Source of the DNA: Nymphalis io
Lineage: Eukaryota; Arthropoda; Insecta; Lepidoptera; Nymphalidae
Direction: 5' to 3'
DNA: 64,000 nucleotides
NCBI RefSeq assembly: GCF_905147045.1
Contig: NC_065888.1
Span: 6,329,001 to 6,393,000 of the forward strand
This document shows positions 11,166 through 21,396 of the stretch, one piece after another. Numbering within the stretch: the first letter of the stretch is position 1; each line of letters starts with the position of its first letter. The notes beneath the pieces are model-generated. The model was not told the origin of the DNA. It worked only from the letters and a program-made list of their open reading frames with translations, and ran no database searches. The translations under genes and the position numbers were made by a program.

Positions 11166-11931
11166 GCACAGAGAGGCCTTGGTAGAACGCATCAATTTGA
11201 TATTGGAAGAGGTATCAGATTGGGGTGACGATAATCAAGTCAAATTTAATCCTGACAAGAATCAAGCATGTTTGTTCACCGCCAAGAGGAGTCCATTCCC
11301 CTGACTCCGACTTTCCGAAATGTATCTGTACCCATCAGCGACAGTATTGATCTTCTAGGAGTTACCTTAACATCGAAACTCAACTTTGGACAATGTATTG
11401 AATCCAAAGCTAAAACTGCTGGCAAAAAACTTGGTATCCTCAATAAGGTCAAACAGTACTTCACACCGGAACAGCTTCTGACCATATATCAAGCTCAAGT
11501 CAGATCGTGCATGGAGTACTGCAGCCATTTATGGGACGGCTCTGCTAAGTACCAGCTTGAGGCTATGGATTCAGTGGATCGTCGTGCTGGAAGGCTCATT
11601 GGCGACCAGACACTGGTCACAAAACTCCAGACCTTGGAACACCGTCGTAAGGTTGCCTGTCTGTCCTGGAGAGTGTGCCCAGTAACTATTTAATTTGGTT
11701 CCTCCGTCACTTTTTTACCATAGAACTGCGAGGCATTGTAAAGATCTGCACCCGTACGTTGTTGATGTATCTAAGACACGTACGAAACTTGTATTTGCTT
11801 CATCGTTTCTGATAAGCACCGCTTAGATCCGGAATACCCTCCCGACCTCCGTTTTTCCCACCACCTACAATATGGGTACCTTCAAGTCTAGAGTGAATAG
11901 GCATCTTCTAGGCAAGCGCGCTCCATCTTAG
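11166..11931 (+). pseudogene. LINE A C-terminal region, frameshifted
   Basis: The thumb/C-terminal sequence resumes after the frameshift near 11140 (SDWGDDNQVKFNPDK), shifts again near 11290 (LTPTFRNVSVPI... LLGVTL) and continues with LNKVKQYFTPEQL and RSCMEYCSHLWDG. It becomes broken after 11690 and regains family similarity as TSVFPTTYNMGTFK ending with a TAG at 11929-11931. At least two frameshifts and two stops make it non-functional. Confidence 0.82.
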
Positions 11932-11976
11932 ACAGTATCATCACTTTCCATCAGGTGTGATAACAAAAAAAAAAAA

Positions 11977-12200
11977 GATTTGTTTGTTTGTAATCGACAA
12001 TCTGAAACTACTGAACCTATTTTAATAATACTTCATTCATTAGTAACATTCAGTAATAACAACATTTAAGCCTAAACTAATGATATCTGTAAAGAAAGCC
12101 AGAAGAAAAAGCACTGTCTTAGCAGCTTTATCTTTATTTATATATAGCACGCATAGACAGAAACTGAATTCCACACTTGTGAAGCCGCGGGCACAGCTAG
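11977..12200 (+). mobile_element. Helitron-like 3' fragment
   Basis: Begins just after the LINE A A-run with a degenerate body (tctgaaactactgaacc) and ends gtgaagccgcgggcacagctag before T. The ending resembles the CTRR end of the fragment at 7480-7651, and the preceding gaagccgcgggc corresponds to its hairpin. Non-autonomous and decayed. Confidence 0.5.
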
Positions 12201-13315
12201 TTATATAAATAAAATATAAATTGAAAAAAAAAAGAATTATTACCAATTATCCACCATGATAGTCTTCAGATATTACAAATTGCTATTACTATAAACGATT
12301 GATCGTTCCATCGCTACATTGCACTACATGTCATTTTTTAGGTTACGTAATTAGTTAGTCAATTGTATAACTGTAATTCGATGTTTTTGATATTAATAAA
12401 CTAACAGTTTAATTTTCATTTACTATATTTGTTTATATATTTGTTTAGTTAATTTGACTTTTATAAAATAAACGAGCAAGATAATAAATGAAACAATTTA
12501 TATAGATATATGTAATTGATTAAAAAACAAATCTATTTATAAAAACATAAAGAAATATATAAACCGATCTACGTTTGTTGTATTAGTGTGGCTAAAATAT
12601 ATATGTAATAAGGTCTTATGTGCAGTCTGTAAAGGAATTTGCATGAAGGGGCTTTTGTCCAGTAGTTGGACATGCTGTTGGGCAAATGTGTCTCCCTTCG
12701 AGGAGAAGATTTGTACAAACATTTAAATAAATTCACTATATTATTAATTAAAAAGTAATATTGTTTACAGTAGCACATTATTAATTACAATAAATTATCA
12801 CAACATGTTTTCTCATTTACTCTTTTTTTGTTTTTAAAGAGAAATGATCCCGGCCGTTACCCGTGCAGCCTTGACGGAACGTCGAACCCGTACCGGTCGC
12901 AAGAAAAGAGAAATATAATCAAGAAACCTGTACTAAATAGCCCTTTCCGTTAAATGTCTAGTATGTTCTGATGGACCATATTTTTAATTTGTCTATAAAT
13001 ACGCCTTTCGCACGTCTATACGGAGCCGTTGATTTACATTTTATTGGAATGTAAAATCCACTTATCATATGAGCTTTATAAAGTGTTAATTAACATTGTA
13101 AATAATTAAAATATATTATGTAGTTATAAAGCGATTCCCCTAGCTATGCATGGATTTTATATCTTATTAATTTGTTTTGTTGAAAATTTACACAGTGATA
13201 ACGAACATAACGACTCATAGCCGTTTAATGTGCGCAATCCATATTTACAACATGAATTTAACATGAATTTACTAATACATTATGCGCGTAACATGAATTT
13301 ACTGATGTTTGTGTG
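12201..13315. other. AT-rich spacer with a SINE-like scrap
   Basis: No gene. The stretch 12650-12720 (cttttgtccagtagttggacat, then tctcccttcgaggagaag) looks like rearranged pieces of an S1/RTE 3' end. A short GC-rich patch at 12850-12900 is unassigned. Confidence 0.5.
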
Positions 13316-13606
13316 CCTATAAAATAGGTAGGCGGACGGGCAAATAAGCCACCTGATTGTAAATGGTCACTACCCATAGACATAGATATTGGCGCTTTAT
13401 AAAACATTAACTATTCCTTACATCACCAAAGGACCACCAAGCTTGGCAAGTTAGATGTTATGTTGTGTTATGTGCCTGTAGTTACACTGGCTTAGTCACC
13501 CTTTTTAACCGAAACACAATATTAAGCATTGTTGTTTGGCGGTAGAATATCTGATGTGTCGGTGGCACCTACCTTAACGGGCTTGCACAAAGCCCTCATA
13601 CCAAGT
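13316..13606 (-). repeat. S2 repeat, near full length
   Basis: In antisense on the + strand: taggtaggcggacggg, gccacctgattgtaaatggtcacta, agatgttatgttg, tgcctgtagttacactggc, ggcggtagaatatctgatg, gggcttgcacaaagccct. Moderately diverged. Confidence 0.85.
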
Positions 13607-14037
13607 AGCTCTTATCCTCTTGAGGAATTCTGTGTGTGTGTTTTAAGTTTATCTGTATCATCTTTTATTATTGAAACAGATTTTTTAAACGCAAGTTCAT
13701 ATTATGACTATAAAAATATTTAACGTTATTTGTTGCTAATAAAAAGTTTAAATAAGAATTTACTTTCAAGCGCTATATTTCTATATTTAACGAATATTAT
13801 TATGTATACGCATCGTATAAGCTTTTTTTAAATAAATAAAACAGAAGATTGAGAAAGATTATTACATATAATTATATATAAATTTTATAATTTGCACCTA
13901 GCATATTAAACAAATTAGTGTTTGCAGTACAATTGTCAATTGCATACGTTTTGCTGACAAATTTTATATTACCAAACGTTTAGTAGGTAATTATGGTGGA
14001 TGATTTGTGAATTTGTTTACATTTCTTAAAACCTTAT
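13607..14037. other. AT-rich spacer
   Basis: Nothing recognisable. Confidence 0.55.
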
Positions 14038-14046
14038 ATAATATAA

Positions 14047-14417
14047 GAATAATGTTCTTCAGACGAATTTCGGCCACGGCGGCCAATCTCAAGAGAGATA
14101 AGCCAACTACGCAGGAGATATTACAGTGAACAAGTGTGTGCGCAAACATAAGTGCACTCTCTATTCCCTACCTCTCATAATCCGATGGGACGGCAATCCG
14201 ACACGACCGGAAAGAGTTCAGGCGCAGGAACAACGGCTTTACGTGCTTTCCGAGGCACGAGAGTGAACACACTTCCAACTTCCAGACTCTGGGCTGCTAC
14301 TGAGAATTTTCTGACAAAAAAACCCAATAACTTTTTATTGGCCCGATCTGGGATTTGAACCTAGGACCTCCGGGTCTGCGGCCTTACATCAAGTCACTAG
14401 ACAAACGAGGCAGTTAA
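14047..14417 (-). repeat. S3 tRNA-derived SINE, full length
   Basis: Antisense S3 with the tRNA head at the right (gggatttgaacctagg B box; gcggccttacatcaagtcactaga A-box side; acgaggca terminus), the body with ctctcataatccgatggga and gcgcaggaacaacgg, and the 3' end ggccacggcggccaatct at the left. An AT-rich 9-bp flanking duplication, ataatataa (14038-14046 and 14418-14426), is a likely target site. Confidence 0.87.
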
Positions 14418-14439
14418 ATAATATAAATATAATAACCAT

Positions 14440-14636
14440 ATATATAATATACAACTTTCCGATAGCAGCATAGCGTAGTATCTTCATCTTCGAACATTGC
14501 ATGTTGAATAAAACTCTTCACATGTTTTTGAACATCATCATACTACTCGCATTGTAGCAGCATGGTGAAATAATATCCATACATTTTTCTCAAGAGGGGA
14601 GAAGTTGAACCATACAGGCTATTACTTTCATTTTTA
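14440..14636 (+). repeat. S1 SINE fragment, badly diverged
   Basis: The S1 3' half is recognisable at 14550-14632 (actcgcattgtagcagcatggtg, ttctcaagaggggagaag, caggctattac). The upstream part is a poor match. Confidence 0.5.
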
Positions 14637-15985
14637 TCTTGACTATGTTAGAAGCTAATTAACAACATTATTGAACAGAGCTGGACTACAAACGCACTAG
14701 AGACATTAAGTATTTTTTTGTTATTATAATTACACATTTAACGCTTATTACAAACATATGAATATAAATGAAGACAAATACATGTTGACCTTTCCAATTA
14801 AAACCGCATCTGCCACTATTTTTAGTTCTAATGCGTTAGAACGATTGCAGTCCACAGCTGTATCGTTAGTACTAATGACTGCGGCTACGCTTGAAAGGTA
14901 AATAATGTTATAGATAGCATTTTAAATTCAAGTCACACTGTCTTTCTTTTTATATGATTTCAAGTTGTTCTTTATTGAAATATTTATATATCAAACTGTC
15001 TTAAAGTCGAACTATATATATATGTGTGTAATACTTTGGTCATTGTAAAGGAAATTAATTACTAGTCTTTAATATATGAAAATATAACAAGTCTGCGCCA
15101 TTAAATAAACCAATAAATGTGAATCTTATTCTTTTTTTTTATTCTTGGACTTGACAGGTTTTGATAAACCTTTCATTTATTCCATTATCGGCAGGAAAGG
15201 TTATACGGCAATGTAGATTTACTAAGACGCTATTTTGATCGACATCGAGCTAAGTAGTTTTCTTAAGAAAAATGAAGGAATGTAGGTAGGTATATATATA
15301 AAATATTTAATTGTGTTTAGTCAATTATTTTGGGCAATAGGCACAGTCGTAGAATAAAGACTGTTTTAGGATGCAGGTGAGCCTTGAATACTTTATTAAA
15401 ACCGAACTGTGTCATTTAGTAAAAAAACACAGCTTTTAAGTCTGGCCAGCATTAAGCCCCACATGGGATGTTGTTACCTATCCATTGGTTAGGATATTCA
15501 TCACTCATAGCCAATCACTCATTTGAGTGATTGGGTATGAATAGACAATAAACAATTTAGGTGTTTATGCTAATATCTCATATGACGTTAGTAAGCTTTT
15601 ACATCTAACTATTTGACCCTTAGATCTAGTAGTTAAGCCAATAATTCATTATCAATTCAGAAAAAAAAATAGTTAGGACTTTTTCCAATATAAGATTTTT
15701 AGGAATCAGGATGGAAATAGGTATTTTAAAAGATAAATCAAAACAACTATACAACAGTAAAGTAAACGAATATCGACACATACAATTTAGACATAAAAAT
15801 AGAACAAAGGAATCAAGACTGAGCAACTGAAACATTATTTATAAGATATCCGCCACAACCGAGAGTCCAAGCTGAACTGTCGTAGCGCCAACCTGGCCGG
15901 CCGATAAGCTCGGCAGAGACGATGACCATCACGTGACCAAGTCGAGCGTCTATGCCACGCCCCTTCGGAAGATATTTCTAACAAT
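14637..15985. other. Spacer with GC-richer island
   Basis: No gene. An imperfect palindrome lies at 15505-15540 (17-bp arms, one mismatch). A GC-rich patch at 15850-15965 with two ggccgg-like stretches and a CACGTG E-box is unassigned. Confidence 0.5.
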
Positions 15986-16150
15986 GTATTTTATAACATA
16001 GATAGGCGCATGGGCAGATGTGTCACCTGATAGTATGTGGTCAGCACCGCCTGTAGACAATTGCTCCGTAAGAAATATTAACCATTTCTTAAATCAGCAA
16101 TGCGTCACCTTGAGACTAAGATGTTTTGTCCCTTGTGCCATTATTCAAAG
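15986..16150 (-). repeat. S2 repeat, partial
   Basis: Contains antisense S2 blocks ataggcgcatgggcag, tcacctgatagtatgtggtcagcacc, gtaagaaatattaacca, actaagatgttttgtcccttgtgcc, then breaks off. It covers only the sense 3' half. Confidence 0.75.
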
Positions 16151-16492
16151 ACTATGACAATATACTCATATAAACAATCTCTGATTCCTCTGAATGATTT
16201 GATAATTATCTCACACAAACAAAGGTTTAGAAATTCTTACATAGTCGGATGCAATCTTTAAAAGCATGACAAATTATCAAGGAAAATATATAAAAGATGT
16301 TGAACGCTAAACGAAATTAGCAATTTGCAAACTGGAAAATGTCACTTGTAAAATGACTTCTTGAGCTTGTGGGACGAGGTATTTGTACTGTTGCTAGTTG
16401 TTCTTTTGAAAATTCTTAGGAAATTGTATTTTCTGGTAAAGAGAATTTTATTGACCAATTTTATTAAGCGTATTAAATGTAATTTTAATTTT
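16151..16492. other. AT-rich spacer
   Basis: Nothing recognisable. Confidence 0.5.
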
Positions 16493-16778
16493 CTGACCCG
16501 ATTTGGTCACGTTGGCCATTTTGAATGGAGAATAGCTAACTAAGTAGAGATATTATAGTGCTTACGCCTGTGCATAATTACAGGGTCACTTCCTATGCCT
16601 GTTTCTGTAGGGGTTCTCGGGGTACATAGACATCCCTTGCAAATTTTGAAACTTCGGGCTGCTACTAAGAATTCTTGACCAAAAAAAACTAATAACTTCT
16701 TATTTGACTGATCCGTGGTATGAATTTAAAACCTTGGAATTTGCACTTATATGCCAGCCACTTGACCCAGGTGACTGT
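16493..16778 (-). repeat. S3 SINE, diverged
   Basis: Antisense S3 order: gttggccattttga, agagatattatagtgctta, cttcgggctgctactaagaattcttgac, aataacttcttatt, degenerate B box, gccagccacttgaccc. The central region is shortened. Confidence 0.7.
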
Positions 16779-17644
16779 CAATAAAATATATATCACATAG
16801 CAAGTTCTAAGAAACATTAAGCCAGAAACAGCCTACCATTAAGTACTTACTGAGAGTGGTAACTTTTACGAAACACATCTAGTAATTTAATTTGCAAAAA
16901 AATTATACATTTTCTTAAGTCTATTACGTTATACTTTATAGAGTAATGACTTTGTACACGTTGGAATTTTCGTTTGAAATATAGCAAATAATACTCATGC
17001 ATAGTCCAACCTATAACGCCACGTGTGTGTCAGACAACAATAGACCTGAACCTGTCCAGTGTACCTAATGGATTTACTATTACAGCTACATAGGGTTGCC
17101 AATCTTAAGAAATATATATTTTTTATATCATATTTACGATGTTAAATAATAAAAAATTCAAGTTATTATTTTATACATGATAAATAATAAAATATATGAA
17201 AAATTATCTTCTAATTTCTTTCGTAATTAAATAAAGAGTAAAAAGGTAGACATATTGATTAATTTATAAATGGAAACTGTTTTGGTTTAAGAATTGTTTT
17301 ATATTTTTTATTTTATTGTAATTATTTCACTATTTGTTTCCTGTACACTAAATAAAATAAACAAATAAATAAATATTCGTTATTTATTTGAAGCTAGAGA
17401 TTGTGAGTGCCTTTTCGTTTTGAAGAAAGATTGGAAACGTATTCCATCTCGCTGCTTCATTGTTAACTGTCAAACTTGTGACTCTCACTCATGTTACAGA
17501 CTCACACATATGTTAAAGATCATCTCATCGACTTTGATTTCGATATACTAAACTATTAGACGTGATGATATTATGTTTAAGTTCGTAAGAATAACGCAAA
17601 GCAATTACTATATTTAATGGTGGTAGCTTTATATTAAAATTAAT
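16779..17644. other. AT-rich spacer
   Basis: No gene or named repeat seen. The patch 17395-17530 is somewhat less AT-rich but contains no open frame. Confidence 0.55.
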
Positions 17645-17655
17645 TTAGTAAAATG

Positions 17656-17962
17656 TAACAATAACAGTAACAGCCCGTTAATGTCCCACTGCTGGGCTAA
17701 GGCCTCCTCTCCATTTTGAGGAGAAGGTTTGGAGCTTATTCCACGACGCTGCTCCAATGCGGGTTGGTAGAATACACATGTGGCAGAATTTCAATGAAAT
17801 TAGACACATGCAGGTTTTCTCACGATGTTTTCCTTCACCGTCAAGCACGAGATGAATTATAAACACAAATTAAGCACATGAATATTCAGTGGTGCTTGCC
17901 CGGGTTTGAACCTACGATCATCGGTTAAGATTCACGCGTTCTTACCACTGGGCCATCTCGGC
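17656..17962 (-). repeat. S1 SINE, full length with target-site duplication
   Basis: Complete S1 in antisense, from the 3' end (cagtaacagcccgttaatg, cactgctgggctaagg) to the tRNA head (cccgggtttgaacc B box, ccactgggccatctcggc A box). It is flanked by the perfect 11-bp duplication ttagtaaaatg at 17645-17655 and 17963-17973. This is one of the better preserved and so younger copies. Confidence 0.92.
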
Positions 17963-17973
17963 TTAGTAAAATG

Positions 17974-18546
17974 ACGTAAAATAAATTAAAAATAACTTGT
18001 GAGAGGTTTTCTTGACTTTGACTTTGAATTGACTTTTAAAAATAATTATTGGTGTCATAAAGGAATGTAATGCTTACCACTATCAGTATAATAAAAAAAA
18101 TACTTAAAAAAATATCTAATCTCCTATATGTATTTTATACATGTGATCAAAACCTTAGCTATTAAAACGTAACTAACATTAAATATATCGAGGAAATATA
18201 ATTTCTTAGAAAAAGTTAAGCACAAAAATAATAATAAATAATCTTTATAAAAACTCGTTACACATGGACAATTTATCATATATTTTGCAGATATATATGT
18301 TAATATTACATACTTCAAAATAATCGTTCAAACGTAATTACGTGTTGAATATAAATGTTATTTAGCTAAAAACAAGTATAAAAGTCACATTAAATTACTT
18401 GCGTCGCTCTATATTAAAAGCTAATATAGATGCTTAATGATGTTTTGTTTCTTTGTTCTTAATAATGTTTTGTTTGTTTATATATTTTGTTGATTAACAC
18501 AAAAACTACTTATTCGATTCGTATTTAACTTCTATATTATAAGTTT
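17974..18546. other. AT-rich spacer
   Basis: Nothing recognisable. Confidence 0.55.
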
Positions 18547-18547
18547 G

Positions 18548-18892
18548 ACTGTCTCGTTGGTCTAGTGTCTATATGGCTGCAGAACCAGAGGTCCAGGGTT
18601 CTAATTCACTCAAGTCGGGCCGATAAAAAGTTGTTGGGTTTTTCTGTTCTTACTAGCAGCCCGGAGTCTGAAGCAAAGCCGTTGGTCTGCGTCTGAACTC
18701 TTTCTGGTCGTGTTGCATGTACCATTAGATTAAGAGAGTTATAGAATAGAGAGCTCACCTGTATTTGCGCACAAACTTCTGCAATATAACATAGACTTAA
18801 CTCACTTCAGATGTCTTACATAGCTTACTAGTCTTCCTGTAGAATGACCACCATGGCCAACGTCGGTCAGAAGTGTTTCAGGAATGGGCAGT
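18548..18892 (+). repeat. S3 tRNA-derived SINE
   Basis: Sense orientation: tctcgttggtctagtgtct (A-box side), gtccagggttctaattc (B box), gggccgataaaaagttgttggg, cagcccggagtctg, aactctttctggtcgtgttg, agaatagagagctcacc, ending ccaccatggccaacgtcgg. Moderately diverged. Confidence 0.82.
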
Positions 18893-19715
18893 TTTTAGTT
18901 TCAGGCTGTATAGTATGTTTATGATGTGTATTTTTTTTTAACTATAGCGATCCCAGCAAATATTGATAAATACAAAATCATGAAATAAGATTTGTAAACC
19001 TTGAAAAACTCCATCACATTTACTACATTTATTCAAAAAGAGGTTAAAATAAACGGTACCGTTAGTTCAATTTATTTGTCACACAGTATTTATTCCATAG
19101 ATAGAGATGATTGATTTTTATTAAAATGAACTCTTTGCAATCTAACCCAATTTCGCTTGCCTGGAAATAAAAATATCCTATATATATTCGATTTCGATTA
19201 TTTATTTCGAATCAAATTACAAATTTAATAAAATATATGATATGATGATAGATAATAGAAAGATACATCAAAGGCTTTATTGGGCGGTTTTCACGTATTT
19301 GGAGTCCTCAGAGATAAAAAATCCAAATAGCTATTCTGAGTTTGATGAGTGTATTCTTTAAATGTTTATTTTGCGTCAATATCGCATATCATTTTCTGCC
19401 ATTTCACGATCGTGTCCTTCAGTGTATTTCGATTGTGATTTAACAGAATAGCTCTACAGTAGTATTAGATATATCAAGAGACATTTAAATAAACGCAAAA
19501 GAAACTGGAGCGTGTAGTGAATTGTATTACGAACGATTAGATCTCTTATGTTGATAAATATTTTAATATCAAATCTATTTATATCTGTGTATTGGTCATG
19601 TGGTATAATTATGTACCCGTGTGTAGTTTTTATTAAAATATAAGGTATTTTAAGAAAATGAAGGTATTGCGTCGAACATTCAACGCGCTCACGATAGATA
19701 TAAAAGTAGTAAAGT
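18893..19715. other. AT-rich spacer
   Basis: No gene. The antisense frame at 19454-19753 (99 codons) runs into the S1 copy and has no family signature. Confidence 0.55.
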
Positions 19716-20006
19716 AACAGCTTCTGAATGACCCTCTGCTGGGCTAAGGCCACCTCTCCTTTTTTGAGGAGACGGATTGAAGCTTATTCCACTACCCTGC
19801 GCCAATGCGGATTGGTGGAATACACATGTGGTAAAATTTCAGTGAAATTAAACACATGCAGGTTTCCTCACGAATTTTTCCTTCACCGACAAGCATGAGA
19901 TGAATTATAAACACAAATTAAGAACGTGAAAATTCAGTGGTGCTTGCTTGAGTTTGAACCAACGATCATCGCATAAGATTGAACGTTATAACCACTGGGC
20001 ATTTGG
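19716..20006 (-). repeat. S1 SINE
   Basis: Antisense S1: gtaacagcttctgaatg, ctgctgggctaaggcc, tttttgaggagacgg, ccaatgcggattggtgg, cacatgcaggtttcctcacg, ttgcttgagtttgaacc, ccactgggcat. The A-box end is slightly shortened. Confidence 0.86.
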
Positions 20007-20439
20007 TACGATTGCTATACAGTGTTTATTTCTATTATTAAACTGTAACTATATTTTTATTACGTTATTCATGTAAGTAATTATGCTTTGTTATAAATAT
20101 ATTTAACAGAATATTTACATAATTTATTCTTGATTGGACTACAAATATAACAAAACTAAAGCAATGACTCCAATTTGATGACACATCTCATTACGTACCC
20201 GTTGTTTGACCTTGATATTTTTATTCAATGAAAAAGTGACCTTTCGATTCTTGCTAAATCTATAAGCAGATCCTGGTAGAAAAAATTTTTTTAGTGTTAA
20301 ATCGAATTTTTATATCTTAAAGAGCACCGTCGGGTATATATGTGGATTACCAATACAGAACCGTCTTTCGAAAACAGTGTCTTTCCTTAAATAAATATAT
20401 TTATAATAATATATTATATAATATAGATATTTCGTCCCT
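20007..20439. other. AT-rich spacer
   Basis: No gene seen. It ends in a low-complexity ATA/TAA-rich stretch (20395-20425) just before the R4/Dong-like element. Dong elements of silkworm are known to favour TAA-repeat targets, but no clean repeat or duplication is visible here. Confidence 0.5.
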
Positions 20440-20555
20440 CAAAATCTAACTCTACGTCCGGCATGACCATCTTTGCCACGTGAGGGGCGGACATTGGTAA
20501 CTTTTAAGTTCACTAACCAATGGTCAACAGAGCTCTAGTAACCCAAAAAGGAGAT

Positions 20556-21396
20556 ATGGAAGGTCATTTAAAAAATACACGTATAGAGTCGCTTCCTGGG
20601 GGCGATCGCCAGGGCACGTCTGTAGCTGGTGTCAGACGTTACAGAATGCTAGCCAGTGATTCAAAATCTGTTCGGCTTACCGGTTGAACGGGAATCGGGG
20701 ATAGGGGGATTAGGGAAAGATCCTCAAGGACTACAACCGATGAACAAAGCGATATGGGATATGACTTTGCAGAGCAGGGAGTTGTCTCCCGCAAGCTCAG
20801 CCGGTACATCTGAAACGACCACTGACTCACAATATGAGGATGCAAGAAAGAAGTGGTCACTGGTAGAGTTAGAAGAACTTATGTTTTGTTATTTTAAAGC
20901 CAGAGCCGGAGGACCTGGTTATCTTAAACGATTAGAGACATTTTTCAAGGAGATAAATCCGGACAACCCTAAATCAATTAAATTCACTGGTAACGGATTA
21001 TCAAATCAGGCACGTAGAACCATTAAACAATATGTATTACCTAAAGACACACTAGATAGAATACAAAAAACCGCAGAAAATATAATACAACATACACCAA
21101 ATAGTGTACCATTAAACACACAAAACTCTGACGATCTAACAACAATCACTCCATCTCCATCATCCACTCTGTTAACCCAGTCAAATAATGAACCAGAACA
21201 AAGTAGAAGCTTAGTATCTCAACATTCTTTAAATATAAATAAAATAAACGCCAATGATGATAGAAGAAGAAAATGGAAACAACAAGAACAAGAAGAGCTA
21301 ATGTATTGCTACTTTGTAGCGAAACGTGAAGGTATGGCATATATTAGTAAATTGGAAGGAATTTTTAAAAGCAGAAACCCAGATAATCCTAAAATT
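20556..21396 (+). pseudogene. R4/Dong-like ORF, N-terminal Myb-like domains
   Basis: An ATG at 20556 opens a frame that stops at 20685 (TGA). The main frame, read from about 20656, carries two similar domains of about 60 residues. The first is about 20836-21030 (KKWSLVELEELMFCYF... FKEINPDNPKS... NQARRTIKQ). The second begins about 21268 (RKWKQQEQEELMYCYF ... FKSRNPDNPK). The spacing of aromatic/leucine positions and the terminal NQARR-IKQ suggest a Myb/trihelix-like DNA-binding fold; R2/R4-group elements use N-terminal DNA-binding domains for target choice. The second domain is cut at 21396 by LINE B. A Ser/Thr/Asn-rich linker separates the two domains. Confidence 0.75.

Larger units (their letters stand above)
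8847..11976 (+). mobile_element. LINE A: 5'-truncated APE-type non-LTR retrotransposon
   Basis: The order is apurinic-like endonuclease fragment (8847-10056), reverse transcriptase (10388-11165) and C-terminal region (11166-11931), followed by a 3' tail that includes ttccatcaggtgtgataac and an A-run at 11964-11976. The 5' end of the endonuclease and any ORF1 are absent, as expected of incomplete target-primed reverse transcription. The sequence type (YADD box, LNKVK...T..Q...Y..QVRSCMEY-like C-terminus) fits the Jockey/CR1 group. It is clearly related to LINE B at 21397-23328 but diverged from it. It is disrupted by an inserted B-family fragment and at least two frameshifts, so it is not autonomous. 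Confidence 0.9.

Noticed and set aside
20556..20687. Separate 43-residue gene before the R4/Dong-like frame
   Set aside because: More likely the original N-terminus of the same ORF, broken by a frameshift near 20640-20690.
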